Shown piece by piece: positions 28,662-38,496 of a stretch of DNA of 64,000 bases; position 1 is the first letter of the stretch; each line of letters starts with the position of its first letter. A program made the position numbers and the translations under genes. A model generated the notes under the pieces. The model saw only the letters and a program-made list of their open reading frames with translations, searched no databases and was not told the DNA's origin. This DNA is from DATADW01 sp963733905 (GTDB lineage Bacteria; Actinomycetota; Acidimicrobiia; Spongiisociales; DATADW01): NCBI GenBank assembly GCA_963733905.1, contig CAVTEU010000007.1, positions 558,001 to 622,000 of the forward strand, given 5' to 3'.

Positions 28662-30955
28662 TAGGCGCCGTCGCCATCGCATTGGCGCTACTCCGCCTCA
28701 TGGCGGTGGTGAGCCCCACAGAGACCGGCGCCCCCTGGCAGCTCGTGGTCGGGACGGCTGCACTACTCGCCGCCGGCATCACCTGGGCGGCTATCGCCTA
28801 CCGGTCACCTGCCTGGGTCGTGATCCTGGCCAACGCCGCCGGTCTGGCGATCATGGTCACCAGGGTGGCGGCACCAGATACGGCCATCCTTGGGATCTTC
28901 CCCGGGTCGGACACTCCCGCCGCGCTCCTCCCCGAGCTCACCGTCGCCGTCGAGTTGGCCCGATTCGCTGGCCCGCCGTTGGTGCCCGTGGCTGGGCTGG
29001 TGGCGTTGCTGGTGGTGCTTTTCTGGATCATGGGGGCGCTCCTGGTCTGGGGGACGGCGGTGCGCCGGCCGCTGCTCGGGCTGGTCCCGCCTTTGCTCCT
29101 CGGGCTCCAGCTGGCCACCGTCGACCGGCTGCCGGCTCGGCCGATATGGATCGTGGCGGGCATCGCAGTCATCGCAGCGGCACTCGCCGCCGTGGCCCAC
29201 GATGAGCGTATGGCGGGATCCGGCCGGTTGCGCCGGCCGACCGGTCAGACGGCGCCGGCCGAGGACCCCGGGATGCTGACCGCCTTCACAGGGATCACCG
29301 CGGCGCTGGCGCTGATCGGCGCCGTCACCCTCGCCCCGGCGGTCCCCGCAGAGGGCAGCCTGGAATGGCGAACGAGAGGACCGCTGGGGTCCGGGGTCTT
29401 CGGCGGCGTCTCCTACAACCTCTTTGCAGGGATCCAACAGACACTGGTGGAGCAGTCCGAAGTGCCGCTCTTCCGCGCTGCGGTGTCGGGTGACGTACCG
29501 CCCAATGAGCTCTATTGGCGGCTGATCACACTCGACACCTTCGACGGCTCGCAGTGGCGACCGAGCGAGCAGCCTGCACACCACCCAGAGGTAGGTGACC
29601 CCTTCGAAGATGCTCGACTCGCCTTCCGGGGGCGGACCACCGAGGTCCGCCAGGTCGTGGTTGTCGACAACCTGCGCCAGTCGTACCTGCCGATTCTCTA
29701 CTCCCCGGTCGCATTCGGGAGTGAAGAGGAGTTGCTACGCCGCAGCTTCTCGGTGAGGCCCGACGGCTCGATCCGCTACGACCTGTTGAGCCGGCCAGGG
29801 CTCACCTACGAAGCGGCGTCTCTTCTGCCAAGCCCGACACTGTCGGCCCTGGCCACCGTGGACGGCGAGTTCTCTCCCATGTTCGCCGAGGCCGCCGAGG
29901 CCGGGGAGTTCGACGGCGAGCCGGTCCTCGACGGCCCCGACAACCGCCCGGGGGCGGTCGCCCCCTTCCTCGAGCTTCCCGAGCTCGACCCTCGTATCGC
30001 CCGGGCCGCCGCCAACCTCACCTCAGGGGCAACGACCGATTTCGAGAAGGGGGTGCTTCTCGAGCGATTCTTCCGTGACGAAGAGCTTTTCACCTACACC
30101 GTCGACATCGACCCCGGACACTCCGCCGAAGACCTCGCCGACTGGCTGTTCACGGACACGAGTCCCAACTTCCGGCAGGGGTATTGCGAACAGTTCGCCA
30201 CCGCCATGGCCGTGATGGCCCGGACTGTGGACGTGCCCAGCCGGGTGGTCCTCGGGTTCACGCCGGGCGAGACGGATGCAGACGGCGTCGTCACCGTTCG
30301 GCAGAAGAACGCCCATGCATGGGTGGAACTCTGGATGGACGGGCAGGGTTGGGTCCGGTTCGACCCCACACCGCGCAGTGACGGGGTGAACCCGGCCACC
30401 ACGGCCGAGATGGGGTTCGATCCCTTCCGGTACGTGGCCGACCCGGAGACAAACGAAACAGGGGGGAGCCCAGGTGGCCCGTCGATCCCCAATCTCACCG
30501 AGCTTCTCGACCGCGCCGGCCAGTTGGAGATCCCGGATGTCTCGCCAACCGGCGGGGCGGTGCCCGGTGGAGTCGAACTACCGGTCTGGTCCTGGGTGCT
30601 CGGGGCGCTCGCCCTGATCGTGGCGGTCATCCCGGCGATCAAGCTGGTCAGGCGCAGACGCCGGATGGCGCGGTTGGAGCGGGGTGACATCTCCGCTGCC
30701 TGGGAGCAGATCGTGGATCATCTCGGCGACCTGGGCAACCCTGTACCCGAGCACCTCACCCCGATGGAGGTCGCCGCCGGTGTTGGGCCCGCGATGCGCC
30801 CCCTGGCCGAGGTCTACACCGCAGCCACCTTTGGTCCCGGGGATGTGCGGAGAGGCGATGTCGGTCGGGCTGTCGAATCGATGCGCAGCACCCAGCTTCA
30901 CCTCAAGCGCACCCACACCAGGTGGCAACGCTTCCTGGGCTGGCTCAGACCGTAG
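28637..30955 (+). CDS. Transglutaminase-like membrane protein
   Basis: About 772 aa. An N-terminal block of about six membrane helices precedes an extracytoplasmic domain with the transglutaminase triad: Cys in QGYCEQFATAMAVMAR, His in NAHAWVELW and Asp in RFDPTPR. A further helix (SWVLGALALIVAVIPAI) and a cytoplasmic C-terminal domain follow. Third gene of the MoxR-DUF58-transglutaminase operon, which is widely conserved but poorly characterised. Start GTG 28637-28639. It ends 3 bp from the converging MerR gene. Confidence 0.88.
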   Translation: MVYRTSRLIGAVAIALALLRLMAVVSPTETGAPWQLVVGTAALLAAGITWAAIAYRSPAWVVILANAAGLAIMVTRVAAPDTAILGIFPGSDTPAALLPELTVAVELARFAGPPLVPVAGLVALLVVLFWIMGALLVWGTAVRRPLLGLVPPLLLGLQLATVDRLPARPIWIVAGIAVIAAALAAVAHDERMAGSGRLRRPTGQTAPAEDPGMLTAFTGITAALALIGAVTLAPAVPAEGSLEWRTRGPLGSGVFGGVSYNLFAGIQQTLVEQSEVPLFRAAVSGDVPPNELYWRLITLDTFDGSQWRPSEQPAHHPEVGDPFEDARLAFRGRTTEVRQVVVVDNLRQSYLPILYSPVAFGSEEELLRRSFSVRPDGSIRYDLLSRPGLTYEAASLLPSPTLSALATVDGEFSPMFAEAAEAGEFDGEPVLDGPDNRPGAVAPFLELPELDPRIARAAANLTSGATTDFEKGVLLERFFRDEELFTYTVDIDPGHSAEDLADWLFTDTSPNFRQGYCEQFATAMAVMARTVDVPSRVVLGFTPGETDADGVVTVRQKNAHAWVELWMDGQGWVRFDPTPRSDGVNPATTAEMGFDPFRYVADPETNETGGSPGGPSIPNLTELLDRAGQLEIPDVSPTGGAVPGGVELPVWSWVLGALALIVAVIPAIKLVRRRRRMARLERGDISAAWEQIVDHLGDLGNPVPEHLTPMEVAAGVGPAMRPLAEVYTAATFGPGDVRRGDVGRAVESMRSTQLHLKRTHTRWQRFLGWLRP

Positions 30956-30958
30956 AGC

Positions 30959-31480
30959 TCAGCCGCTGGCGGCCTCGCCACCCAACTCGGTGGCTACCTC
31001 GTCCTCGCTGCGCCGCAGGATCTCGAGAAAGCGTTCCCTGTCCAACTCGAAGCGGGTGACGTCTTCCTCGACCGATCGGGTGATCTCGTCGATGGCGACG
31101 AAGAAGGCCAGCTGACCCTCGCGCAGGGCGTCGAGGAGCTGGTCGTCGTTGGCCGCCACCCGAAAGATGGTCTGGCCGTCGGTGACGAGCTTCACCTCGG
31201 AGAGATGGCTCTCCATGTCGGCCTCGCGCCGCAGGTATCCCCAGGCGCGGCGCACCCGCTGGACCGACATGCCCTGGTCGAGGAGGCTCCTGACCACGCG
31301 CAGCGCCACCAGGTCGCGGAAGCTGTAGAGACGACGAACCCCCGGCCTGCCCCGCGTGCTCTGCACACTGGGGCGGAGCAGATCGACCCGGTCCCAATAA
31401 CGCAATTGATGATGAGTGCAGCCAGTCAATGCTGACGCCTGCTGCGCCGTGAAACCTTGCTCCACCGCTCTCCCCAACAA
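30959..31480 (-). CDS. MerR-family transcriptional regulator
   Basis: 173 aa. The winged HTH (FTAQQASALTGCTHHQLRYWDR) lies at residues about 10-31, with RRLYSFRDLVALRVVRSLLDQGMSVQRVRRA as the rest of the MerR domain. The C-terminal half has no metal-binding cysteines and looks helical. TTG at 31480 or GTG at 31465 could be the start. The ligand is unknown. Confidence 0.82.
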   Translation of the reverse strand: MLGRAVEQGFTAQQASALTGCTHHQLRYWDRVDLLRPSVQSTRGRPGVRRLYSFRDLVALRVVRSLLDQGMSVQRVRRAWGYLRREADMESHLSEVKLVTDGQTIFRVAANDDQLLDALREGQLAFFVAIDEITRSVEEDVTRFELDRERFLEILRRSEDEVATELGGEAASG

Positions 31481-31595
31481 AAAGTGTCACGCGGCGCAGA
31501 CGCCGCCCCTCCGCCAAACCCCCGGGGCCCGGAATCACCTCGAGAGGCTCACCCGACGTCAAGGGGGGCGGCCACTCTACCCACAGCCGACCGCC

Positions 31596-31946
31596 TCAGG
31601 ATCGTCTAAAGGGCCACTTCCTGCGGAAGCGGGAAAACCAATCTTCCGACGGTGCATCCTGTTGCCCGCGATCGCTGTTGTGTCTTCGAAGTCTGATCGC
31701 CTGGACCATCGCCGTCGCCGAAATCACCATGACGACGAAGCCGATTGCTGCCACCCACGACGCCTGAGTGAAGGTGAGAAGCATCAACGCGGCACCGGCG
31801 ACGAGGCCGACGGCTGCCATTTTCGGTCCGAGACGTGGGCGGCTACGGGTGATGTCGCGGACGGCCTTGGCCAGCTGAGGATCTTCCTCATAGAACTGAC
31901 GCTCGATCTCAGCGAGGATGCGCTGCTCTCTCTCGTCCAGCGGCAT
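31596..31946 (-). CDS. DUF3040 membrane protein
   Basis: 116 aa. The N-terminal MPLDEREQRILAEIERQF is the DUF3040 hallmark, followed by two membrane helices (about 44-62 and 65-83) and a basic tail. DUF3040 is essentially actinobacterial and of unknown function. Upstream to 32040 there is no gene on the minus strand. Confidence 0.88.
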   Translation of the reverse strand: MPLDEREQRILAEIERQFYEEDPQLAKAVRDITRSRPRLGPKMAAVGLVAGAALMLLTFTQASWVAAIGFVVMVISATAMVQAIRLRRHNSDRGQQDAPSEDWFSRFRRKWPFRRS

Positions 31947-32080
31947 TGGGCGCTCCGAAACGATCCAGTCCTTACGAAGTCCGCATTGTACAACGGAAGC
32001 CTTCTTGAGGAACCGGGCGAGTCGCTCCCTCGGGAGAGAAATGCAAGTCGAGTGACCGGTATCGTGCCGCCATCGCCGAC

Positions 32081-32662
32081 CTGGTCCACCTCGTTCGCCA
32101 CGCAGAGGTGCTCAACCCCGACCGGATCGTCTATGGCCGGCTCGCCGGGTTCGGACTGAGCGACGAGGGTCGGGCACAGGCTGTTTCCTGTGCCCGACGT
32201 TTACGGAGCCGGCCGGTCTCCGCGGTTTGGGCATCACCCCTGCAGCGTGCGTTGGAGACGGCGGCCGCCATCGCCCGCGAGCATCTGCTCCCTGTGCGGG
32301 TTGACCCGCGGCTAACCGAGTGGCTCCTGGCCGACGGTTGGGAGGGGGCGGCATGGGGCGAGCTGGCATCCGTCCGGCCGGGTGAGCTCGAGGCATATCT
32401 GGCCGGTCCGGCCGACCTCCCCTTCTCCGCAGAGAGCCTCGACCAGCTGGCCCGACGGGTTGGCAATGCGGTGATCGAGCTCGAACAGCGACATCCCGCT
32501 GGTGAACTGGTCGTGGTCGGTCACCAGGACCCCACGCAGGCGGCTCGACTCTGGCTCACAGGACGTCCCCTGACCGGGTTGCACGTGGACAAGCCGGAAC
32601 ACGCCAGCATCATCTCGCTTCGCCCCGGGGACCCCTGGGTCGAGGTGGATGTGCGGCCCTAG
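32081..32662 (+). CDS. Histidine phosphatase superfamily protein (start unclear)
   Basis: About 193 aa. The catalytic motif VRHAEVLNPD lies at the N-terminus, with the second His in VVVGHQDPTQ and acid residues in RLTEWLLADGWEG. The first canonical start in frame (GTG 32108) would cut off the catalytic RHAE, so translation must begin upstream: CTG at 32081, or the ATC at 32072 if that is a misread ATG. Substrate not assignable. Confidence 0.75.
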   Translation: MVHLVRHAEVLNPDRIVYGRLAGFGLSDEGRAQAVSCARRLRSRPVSAVWASPLQRALETAAAIAREHLLPVRVDPRLTEWLLADGWEGAAWGELASVRPGELEAYLAGPADLPFSAESLDQLARRVGNAVIELEQRHPAGELVVVGHQDPTQAARLWLTGRPLTGLHVDKPEHASIISLRPGDPWVEVDVRP

Positions 32663-32676
32663 GGCGACATACCACA

Positions 32677-33453
32677 ATGTCCACCATGGCCCCGTTCGTG
32701 GTCGGCGCGATTTTTGGACTCTCGGCCCTGATGTGGGCGCTCCGCCTGGCTCTGCCCGGCAGCTCGCTCTCGTCGCAGTCTGCCGCGCTCCTCGGCCTCG
32801 ATGTTCTGTTGGTGGCGACCGTGGCACTCACCGGGCTGCTGGTGGCCCATGGACGGTGGGCTCGTCGGCTTGGGTGGGCGGTCTTTGTACTCCAGGGAGC
32901 GGCTGCCGCGCTCACCGAGCCCGACGCCGTGTGGTGGTCGGCGCTGGCCATCTCGGCCGTCGGTGTAGTGGCATGGACCGGCCCGTGGCTCCAGGGGTGG
33001 GTCCGCCAGCTTCCCGCCGCCGCCGGCCCTCCGGCTCGTGCCGTGCTGCTCGCGCTGGGGCTGCTACTGCTTCCTGCGGTCGTGGCATTGACCAACCCGG
33101 TTGGGCCGGGGTGGGAGGGGTGGCTGCTTGCGGTCGCCTCGATCGCCCTCGCCTATCTCTACGCCAAGGCGGTCACGGCGGCACTCTGGGTGCTCCGGAT
33201 CGGTCTCGTGGTGCTCGCCATGCCCGCCGTCCTGGCCGCACCCCCATGGGGCGGTGTCGCCCTGGCGGCGGCGGTGACGGGTCTCGTCTCCGTCTCCTGG
33301 ACGGCGGACGTGAGGCTGGCAGTGGCGCCCCTGGTCCCCTCGCCGTCGCAACCGGGCCCGGTGGAAGTGGTTCGAGACGAGCTGCCCCCGCCTGCTCCGC
33401 TCGTTCTGCCTCGACCCCGGCTCCGCCGCCGAGACCAAGGCGGGACGACTTGA
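32677..33453 (+). CDS. Predicted membrane protein, unknown function
   Basis: 258 aa with about seven hydrophobic segments through residue 210 (for example LLGLDVLLVATVALTGLLVA and LLLALGLLLLPAVVAL-like stretches) and a Pro/Arg-rich cytoplasmic tail. No family recognised. ATG at 32677; its stop overlaps the next small membrane gene, so the two are probably co-expressed. Confidence 0.65.
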   Translation: MSTMAPFVVGAIFGLSALMWALRLALPGSSLSSQSAALLGLDVLLVATVALTGLLVAHGRWARRLGWAVFVLQGAAAALTEPDAVWWSALAISAVGVVAWTGPWLQGWVRQLPAAAGPPARAVLLALGLLLLPAVVALTNPVGPGWEGWLLAVASIALAYLYAKAVTAALWVLRIGLVVLAMPAVLAAPPWGGVALAAAVTGLVSVSWTADVRLAVAPLVPSPSQPGPVEVVRDELPPPAPLVLPRPRLRRRDQGGTT

Positions 33454-33695
33454 CCGGTAGGCGCCGGACTCCGAACCCCTGGGTCGCCATCCCTGTTGTG
33501 GCAGGCGCCCTATTGGGTGCGGTTCTCGGCTACACCGTGACCGGGGTCAACTGTCTTCCCGAGCGGTGCCCGACCACCGCGGTGTTGGTCGCCGTCATCT
33601 CAGCGCTTGCGGCAGGTGCCGGTGTCCTGGTTGTGGTGGTCCTCGCCTACCGCTCGATTGCTGAGTGGCGACAGGGCGGCCGATCGGGCAGTTGA
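33450..33695 (+). CDS. Small two-helix membrane protein
   Basis: 81 aa starting at TTG 33450, which overlaps the upstream stop (TTGA). Two hydrophobic helices (WVAIPVVAGALLGAVLGYTV and LVAVISALAAGAGVLVVVVL) flank a short loop with two Cys (NCLPERC). Unknown function; support is the coupling, length and clear topology. Confidence 0.55.
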   Translation: MTGRRRTPNPWVAIPVVAGALLGAVLGYTVTGVNCLPERCPTTAVLVAVISALAAGAGVLVVVVLAYRSIAEWRQGGRSGS

Positions 33696-33696
33696 G

Positions 33697-34071
33697 TCAC
33701 GGAGAGACGAGCGGACTTGCATGGCGAGCCACCAGCCGCCATCCGTCGCCTCCCCGCACCCAGATGTCGGTCATGACGAATACACCGGTGCGGCTCCTCC
33801 CGTCCATGGAGGCTCGCTGCCAGAGGCGGCTCCTCACCACGGCGACCATCCCGTGATCGTCCACCTCGAGCCGTTCGATCCGGTAGCTCTCCACCTGATA
33901 TCGGTTGGCGGTTATGTCGAGGTATTCCTCACGGCCCCGTTGCTCGGCCCCTTCCCGACCGGTCACCAGCACAAAACGCTCGTCGAGCAGAGCATCGATC
34001 ATCTCAAGGTCGGTGTTGGCAACGGCGTCTTGGAGGCGTCGTGTCAGTTCGGCTGCGGGATGCATAGCCAT
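33697..34071 (-). CDS. SnoaL/DUF4440-like NTF2-fold protein
   Basis: 124 aa. LQDAVANTDLEMIDALLDERFVLVTG at the N-terminus and DIWVRGGDGWRLVARHASPL at the C-terminus match the DUF4440/SnoaL group. No catalytic assignment. ATG at 34069-34071; it follows fabF by 26 bp on the same strand. Confidence 0.75.
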   Translation of the reverse strand: MAMHPAAELTRRLQDAVANTDLEMIDALLDERFVLVTGREGAEQRGREEYLDITANRYQVESYRIERLEVDDHGMVAVVRSRLWQRASMDGRSRTGVFVMTDIWVRGGDGWRLVARHASPLVSP

Positions 34072-34097
34072 GATGTCCCCGTTAAGGCCGAGGGTGC

Positions 34098-35390
34098 TCA
34101 GCCCTCGTGCCTGGCGAGGACCAGGGCGACATTGTGGCCGCCGAACCCGAAGGAGTTGCTCATTGCGATGTCCACGTCGGCAGGTCGGGCCGTGTTGGGG
34201 ACGTAGTCCAGGTCGCATTCCGGGTCTGGCGTCTCGTAGTTGATCGTCGGCGGGATCATGCCGTCGCGGATGGCGAGGATGCACACGATCGCCTCCACCG
34301 CTCCCGCTCCCCCGAGGAGATGCCCGGTCATCGACTTTGTAGACGACACCGGGGTCGTCGCCGCCTCCTCGCCCAGCGCCAGTTTGATCGCCCCCGTCTC
34401 GGTCACGTCGTTGGCTTCGGTCGACGTCCCATGGGCGTTGATGTAGTCGATGTCACCCGGGGCAACCGATGCGTCCTTCATCGCCTGCTTCATGGCGAGG
34501 GCGGCGCCGCTTCCTCCGGGCCTGGGGAGGGTGACATGGAAGGCGTCGGTGGACATGCCGTAACCGGTCACCTCGGCGTAGATACGGGCGCCTCGGGCGA
34601 TGGCACGCTCTCGTTCCTCGAGCACCAATGCGCCGGCCCCCTCCCCCATCACGAACCCGTCCCGGTTGGCCTCGAAGGGGCGCGATGCCGCTTCCGGGTC
34701 GTCATTGCGGGTGCTGAGGGCGCGGGCCTGGTTGAAGGTGGCGATGCCAAAGTCGCAGATGCACGCCTCGGAGCCGCCGGCCAGCGCCACGTCGGCGGCA
34801 CCCCGGCGGATCACCTCGGTCGCCTCGCCGATGGCATTGGCCGAGGCGGCGCAGGCAGTGACCGTGCAGTTGCTCGGCCCCAGTATCCCGAACCGTATCG
34901 CCGCCAGGCCCGCACCCATGTTGGGGATGGTCTTCGGTGTGCCATAAGGGCTGATCCGGTGCGGACCTCTGGTGCGCAGCATGTCGATCTCGTCGATGAA
35001 ACTCTGCATCCCGCCGAACCCGACACCGCTCACCACCGCGGCGCGCTCGCCGGTGTCGGGGTCGTCGAGGAACGAACTGATTCCGGCGTCGGCCATCGCC
35101 TGGTCGCAGGCGGCGAGGAACAACTGGTTGGTGCGGTCGATCCGCTTGAGCTCACGGCGGTCGAAATGCGCCTCGGGGTCGAAACCCTTGACCTCGGCGG
35201 CGATCTGGGTGTCCAGATCCGAGGTGTCGAAGGTGGTGATCATCCCGACGCCGCTGTGACCCTCCAGGGCGGCCTTCCAGAAGGCGTCCACGTCGAGTCC
35301 CAGCGGGTTGACCGTCCCGATGCCGGTCACTACGACACGTCGCCGCTCCGCCCCGGCTGCGCTCCCTCCGCCCCGGTCCGATGGCGACAT
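34098..35390 (-). CDS. fabF: 3-oxoacyl-ACP synthase II
   Basis: 430 aa condensing enzyme that elongates acyl-ACP with malonyl-ACP. The catalytic Cys is in TVTACAASANAIGEA, with His in INAHGTSTEAND and Lys/His in SSTKSMTGHLLGGAGAVEA. VVVTGIGTVNPLG marks the N-terminus. Last gene of the minus-strand fabD-fabH-fabG-acpP-fabF run. Confidence 0.94.
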   Translation of the reverse strand: MSPSDRGGGSAAGAERRRVVVTGIGTVNPLGLDVDAFWKAALEGHSGVGMITTFDTSDLDTQIAAEVKGFDPEAHFDRRELKRIDRTNQLFLAACDQAMADAGISSFLDDPDTGERAAVVSGVGFGGMQSFIDEIDMLRTRGPHRISPYGTPKTIPNMGAGLAAIRFGILGPSNCTVTACAASANAIGEATEVIRRGAADVALAGGSEACICDFGIATFNQARALSTRNDDPEAASRPFEANRDGFVMGEGAGALVLEERERAIARGARIYAEVTGYGMSTDAFHVTLPRPGGSGAALAMKQAMKDASVAPGDIDYINAHGTSTEANDVTETGAIKLALGEEAATTPVSSTKSMTGHLLGGAGAVEAIVCILAIRDGMIPPTINYETPDPECDLDYVPNTARPADVDIAMSNSFGFGGHNVALVLARHEG

Positions 35391-35398
35391 TCCCTGCC

Positions 35399-35644
35399 TC
35401 AGCCCGCCAACTTCGCCTCGAGGAGGTCGACGGTCTCTCCGACGGTGCGGATGTCCTCAGCCTCCTCGTCGGGGATCTTCACCCCGAAGGCATCTTCGAG
35501 TGCCATGAGCAGTTCGACCACCCCGAGCGAATCGATCTCGAGATCGTCCTCGAGGTCGGCTTCCATGGTGATCTGGTTCTCGTCGAGGCCGAGCTCCTCG
35601 ACCAAGACCTTGGTTAGCCGACTCTCGATCTCGGAACGGTCCAT
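35399..35644 (-). CDS. acpP: Acyl carrier protein
   Basis: 81 aa, acidic. The phosphopantetheine serine sits in EIDSLGVVELLMALED (about residue 39). It carries acyl chains between the neighbouring FAS II enzymes, and lies 33 bp after fabG and 8 bp before fabF. Confidence 0.95.
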   Translation of the reverse strand: MDRSEIESRLTKVLVEELGLDENQITMEADLEDDLEIDSLGVVELLMALEDAFGVKIPDEEAEDIRTVGETVDLLEAKLAG

Positions 35645-35677
35645 CCCTCTTCTCCTGTCCTATCGCCGGCGGGCAGC

Positions 35678-36418
35678 CTACAGCGCCAACCCTCCGTCCA
35701 CGACGAGGATGTGGCCGTTTACGTAGGCGGCCTCGTCGCCGCACAGGTATGCCACAGCCGAGGCCACCTCGTCCGCAGTGCCAAACCGACCGGCGGCCAC
35801 CGAGTCCACCGCCCGCTGCCGTGCCTCGTCGGGAATGTCCGCCGTCATCTCGGTGTCGATGAATCCCGGTGCCACCACGTTGACGGTGATCCCCCTCGAG
35901 CCGACCTCCTTGGCCACCGACCTGGTGAACCCGATGATGGCGGCCTTGGAGGCGGCGTAATTGGCTTGCCCGGGGTTGCCGGCCAACCCGGCGACCGACC
36001 CGATCGAGACCACCCTGCCAAACTTCCTTCTGAGCATCCCGCGCAGGGCCGCCCTCGTGCAGAGGTAGACGGAGCGCAGGTTGACCGTGAGCACCTCGTC
36101 CCAGACTTCTGGTCGCATCCTCAGCAGGAGCTCGTCGCGGGTGATCCCGGCGTTGTTGACCAGGATCTCCACCGGCCCGAACCGATCGGTGGTCTCGGCG
36201 AACAGCGCCTGGACCGAATCGGCGTCGGCGACGTCGGCGCCGACCGCAACCGCCTGGCCCCCGGCGCCCGTTATGGCATCAACGACCTCGTCGGCGGCGT
36301 CGGCCCGTTTGGCAAAGTTGACCACCACCCTGGCGCCGGCTGCTGCCAGTCGAAGGCTCACGGCGCGCCCGATTCCGCGGGAACCACCGGTGACCAGGGC
36401 CACCCGCCCCGGCGTCAC
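35678..36418 (-). CDS. fabG: 3-oxoacyl-ACP reductase
   Basis: 246 aa short-chain dehydrogenase using NADPH. Cofactor motif VTGGSRGIGRAV, ILVNNAGITRDELL, and the catalytic Ser-Tyr-Lys (SIGSVAG, YAASKAA) are complete, and the C-terminus NGHILVVDGG is typical of FabG. The start overlaps the fabH stop by 4 bp. Confidence 0.94.
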   Translation of the reverse strand: MTPGRVALVTGGSRGIGRAVSLRLAAAGARVVVNFAKRADAADEVVDAITGAGGQAVAVGADVADADSVQALFAETTDRFGPVEILVNNAGITRDELLLRMRPEVWDEVLTVNLRSVYLCTRAALRGMLRRKFGRVVSIGSVAGLAGNPGQANYAASKAAIIGFTRSVAKEVGSRGITVNVVAPGFIDTEMTADIPDEARQRAVDSVAAGRFGTADEVASAVAYLCGDEAAYVNGHILVVDGGLAL

Positions 36419-37494
36419 CCGAAATCGGTGCCGTAGTAGGCGAAGGCCGGCTCGAGCAACTCCATGGCGCTCCGGCCGGAAGCGGGCAACTCGATGTCCG
36501 ATGTACCCAGGTGATTCACCCTGTCCCCCCAGCGGACCACGGCCGCAGCCCAGGTGAGCCCCGCACCGAAGGCGGCGAAGACGATGTTGCAGCCGGGCTG
36601 GACCCTTCCCTCTTCGACTGCTTCGGCGAGGGCGACCGGGATGGTTGCCGCCGAGGTGTTGCCGTAGCTCTGGATATTGACATAGACCTGCGAGCTGTCG
36701 AGCTTCAACCGCCTCGCCGTGGCATCGATGATCCTGAGGTTTGCCTGGTGGGGAATCAAGAGGTCTACGTCCTCGAGCCGGAGACCGGCGCCGTCCACCA
36801 CCCGGGTGGACGCATCACCCATGGCCACCACCGCCTTGCGGAATACCTCCGGCCCATTCATCCTGATCCCCATGCGTCGGGGGTCGCGGGCACGGGGCAT
36901 CCCTGCGGTGCCCATGTCGGGGACGATGAGCAGCTCGGTGCAGGTTCCGTCAAGCCCCAGCTCGGAGGAGAGGACGCCGGCCGGTTCATCGGACGGTTCG
37001 AGGACCACTGCTCCGGCAGCGTCCCCGAACAGGACGCATGTGGTGCGATCCGTCCAGTCGATCAGATGGCTCAGCTTCTCGGCGCCCACCACGAGGATCC
37101 GGTCGAATGCCCCGGAGCGGATCATGGCGGTCCCGGTCACCAGGGCGTAGATGAACCCGGCACAGGCTGCGTTGAGATCCTGTGCTCCCGCTCGGAAAGC
37201 TCCCAGCTTGGCCTGGAGCCGCGAGGCGGCGCTCGGTATCAGGTGGTCGGGGGTACACGTTGCCAGGAGGATGAGATCGATCTGGTCGGCGGTCACGCCC
37301 GCCGATGCGAGCGCTTTGACCGAGGCGACGGTGGCCAGGTCGGACGTGTCCACCTCGGCGATGTGACGTTCCTTTATCCCGGTGCGGGTGGTGATCCAAT
37401 CGTCGGACGTCTCGACGATCCTCTCCAGATCGGCGTTGGTGAGAGTCGCCGGGGGGATGCACTTCCCCCAACCGGTTATGGCCGCGTATCTCAT
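36415..37494 (-). CDS. fabH: 3-oxoacyl-ACP synthase III
   Basis: 359 aa. Initiates fatty-acid synthesis from acyl-CoA and malonyl-ACP. The catalytic triad is visible: Cys in DLNAACAGFIYAL, His in LLIPHQANLRII and Asn in QSYGNTSAATIP. The ATG at 37492-37494 with GGAG upstream matches the conserved N-terminus RYAAITGWGKCIP; an earlier ATG at 37518 overlaps the fabD stop. Confidence 0.94.
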   Translation of the reverse strand: MRYAAITGWGKCIPPATLTNADLERIVETSDDWITTRTGIKERHIAEVDTSDLATVASVKALASAGVTADQIDLILLATCTPDHLIPSAASRLQAKLGAFRAGAQDLNAACAGFIYALVTGTAMIRSGAFDRILVVGAEKLSHLIDWTDRTTCVLFGDAAGAVVLEPSDEPAGVLSSELGLDGTCTELLIVPDMGTAGMPRARDPRRMGIRMNGPEVFRKAVVAMGDASTRVVDGAGLRLEDVDLLIPHQANLRIIDATARRLKLDSSQVYVNIQSYGNTSAATIPVALAEAVEEGRVQPGCNIVFAAFGAGLTWAAAVVRWGDRVNHLGTSDIELPASGRSAMELLEPAFAYYGTDFG

Positions 37495-37514
37495 TGGGCT
37501 CCTCGCAGGACGGG

Positions 37515-38456
37515 TCATCGTACCGAAGCCACCAACCGCTCCACCGTTTCATCGATGTCGCCCAGAGAGCCGACGGTGAACACCTCGGCATCGGGCACGG
37601 TCCGCTTGGCCATGGCCGCGGTGACGTCGCCGGGGCCGACGTGGACGAAGCGTTGTGCTCCCGCCTCAGCCATCCCCTCGAGGATGGCGGAGAAGAGAAC
37701 CGGGGCGGTGACTTGCTGGGCGAGCAGGTCGATCAACTCTCCGGGGGGGAAAGGCCGTGCCGTGACGTTGGACCAGACCGGGAACCGGGCCGGGCCGAAG
37801 CTGGCGTCCGCCAGCGCCGCACGGAGAGGCTCCAATACCGGCTCCATCAGCGGGGAATGGAAGGCGCCGGCCACCTTGAGCGGCACCACCCGCCGTACCC
37901 CCAACTCCCGGCCGCGCTCGGCAAGGGCGGCGATGTCGTTGGCACCACCGGCCACCACCACCTGACCGGGCGAGTTGATGTTGGCCACCCACAACCGCCC
38001 GCCATCGCCCCTGACCGACTCGGCGAGGCGTCCCGCTGCCTCGGCATCGATCCCGAGCAGCGCCGCCATCCCCGAGGCCTCCGTTTGTGCCGCCCGATCC
38101 ATGGCCCGTCCACGCGCTGCCACGAGCAACAGCGCGCCCATGTACTCGATCATTCCGGCGGCGGTGAGAGCTGTGTACTCGCCGAGCGAGTGACCGGCGG
38201 CGCCCATGGGGAGTGTCCCATCCAACCGGGTGGCGAGCTCGTCCCAGAGTGCATATGAGAGGGCGAACAGCGCCGGTTGCGCCCGGTCGGTGCTTGTCAG
38301 CAACTCCTCGGGACCTTCTAGGCAGACCCCACGCAGCGACCACCCGAGCACCTCGTCGGCCGCCTCACCGAGGAGGTCGGGTCTCGCATCGAAGAGGTCT
38401 GCGCCCATCCCGACGTGCTGGCTCCCCTGACCCGGGAACAGGACACAGAATGACAT
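37515..38456 (-). CDS. fabD: Malonyl-CoA-ACP transacylase
   Basis: 313 aa. The active-site Ser is in AAGHSLGEYTAL; LFPGQGSQHVGMG starts the protein, and VAGAFHSPLMEP with the later VHVGPGDV complete the family pattern. It loads malonyl units onto AcpP. The ATG at 38454-38456 is chosen since the upstream extension is not conserved. First gene of the FAS II cluster. Confidence 0.94.
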   Translation of the reverse strand: MSFCVLFPGQGSQHVGMGADLFDARPDLLGEAADEVLGWSLRGVCLEGPEELLTSTDRAQPALFALSYALWDELATRLDGTLPMGAAGHSLGEYTALTAAGMIEYMGALLLVAARGRAMDRAAQTEASGMAALLGIDAEAAGRLAESVRGDGGRLWVANINSPGQVVVAGGANDIAALAERGRELGVRRVVPLKVAGAFHSPLMEPVLEPLRAALADASFGPARFPVWSNVTARPFPPGELIDLLAQQVTAPVLFSAILEGMAEAGAQRFVHVGPGDVTAAMAKRTVPDAEVFTVGSLGDIDETVERLVASVR

Positions 38457-38496
38457 CGAGGGTTTGGACGGAGGCGATGTGCCGTGGGTTACGGGC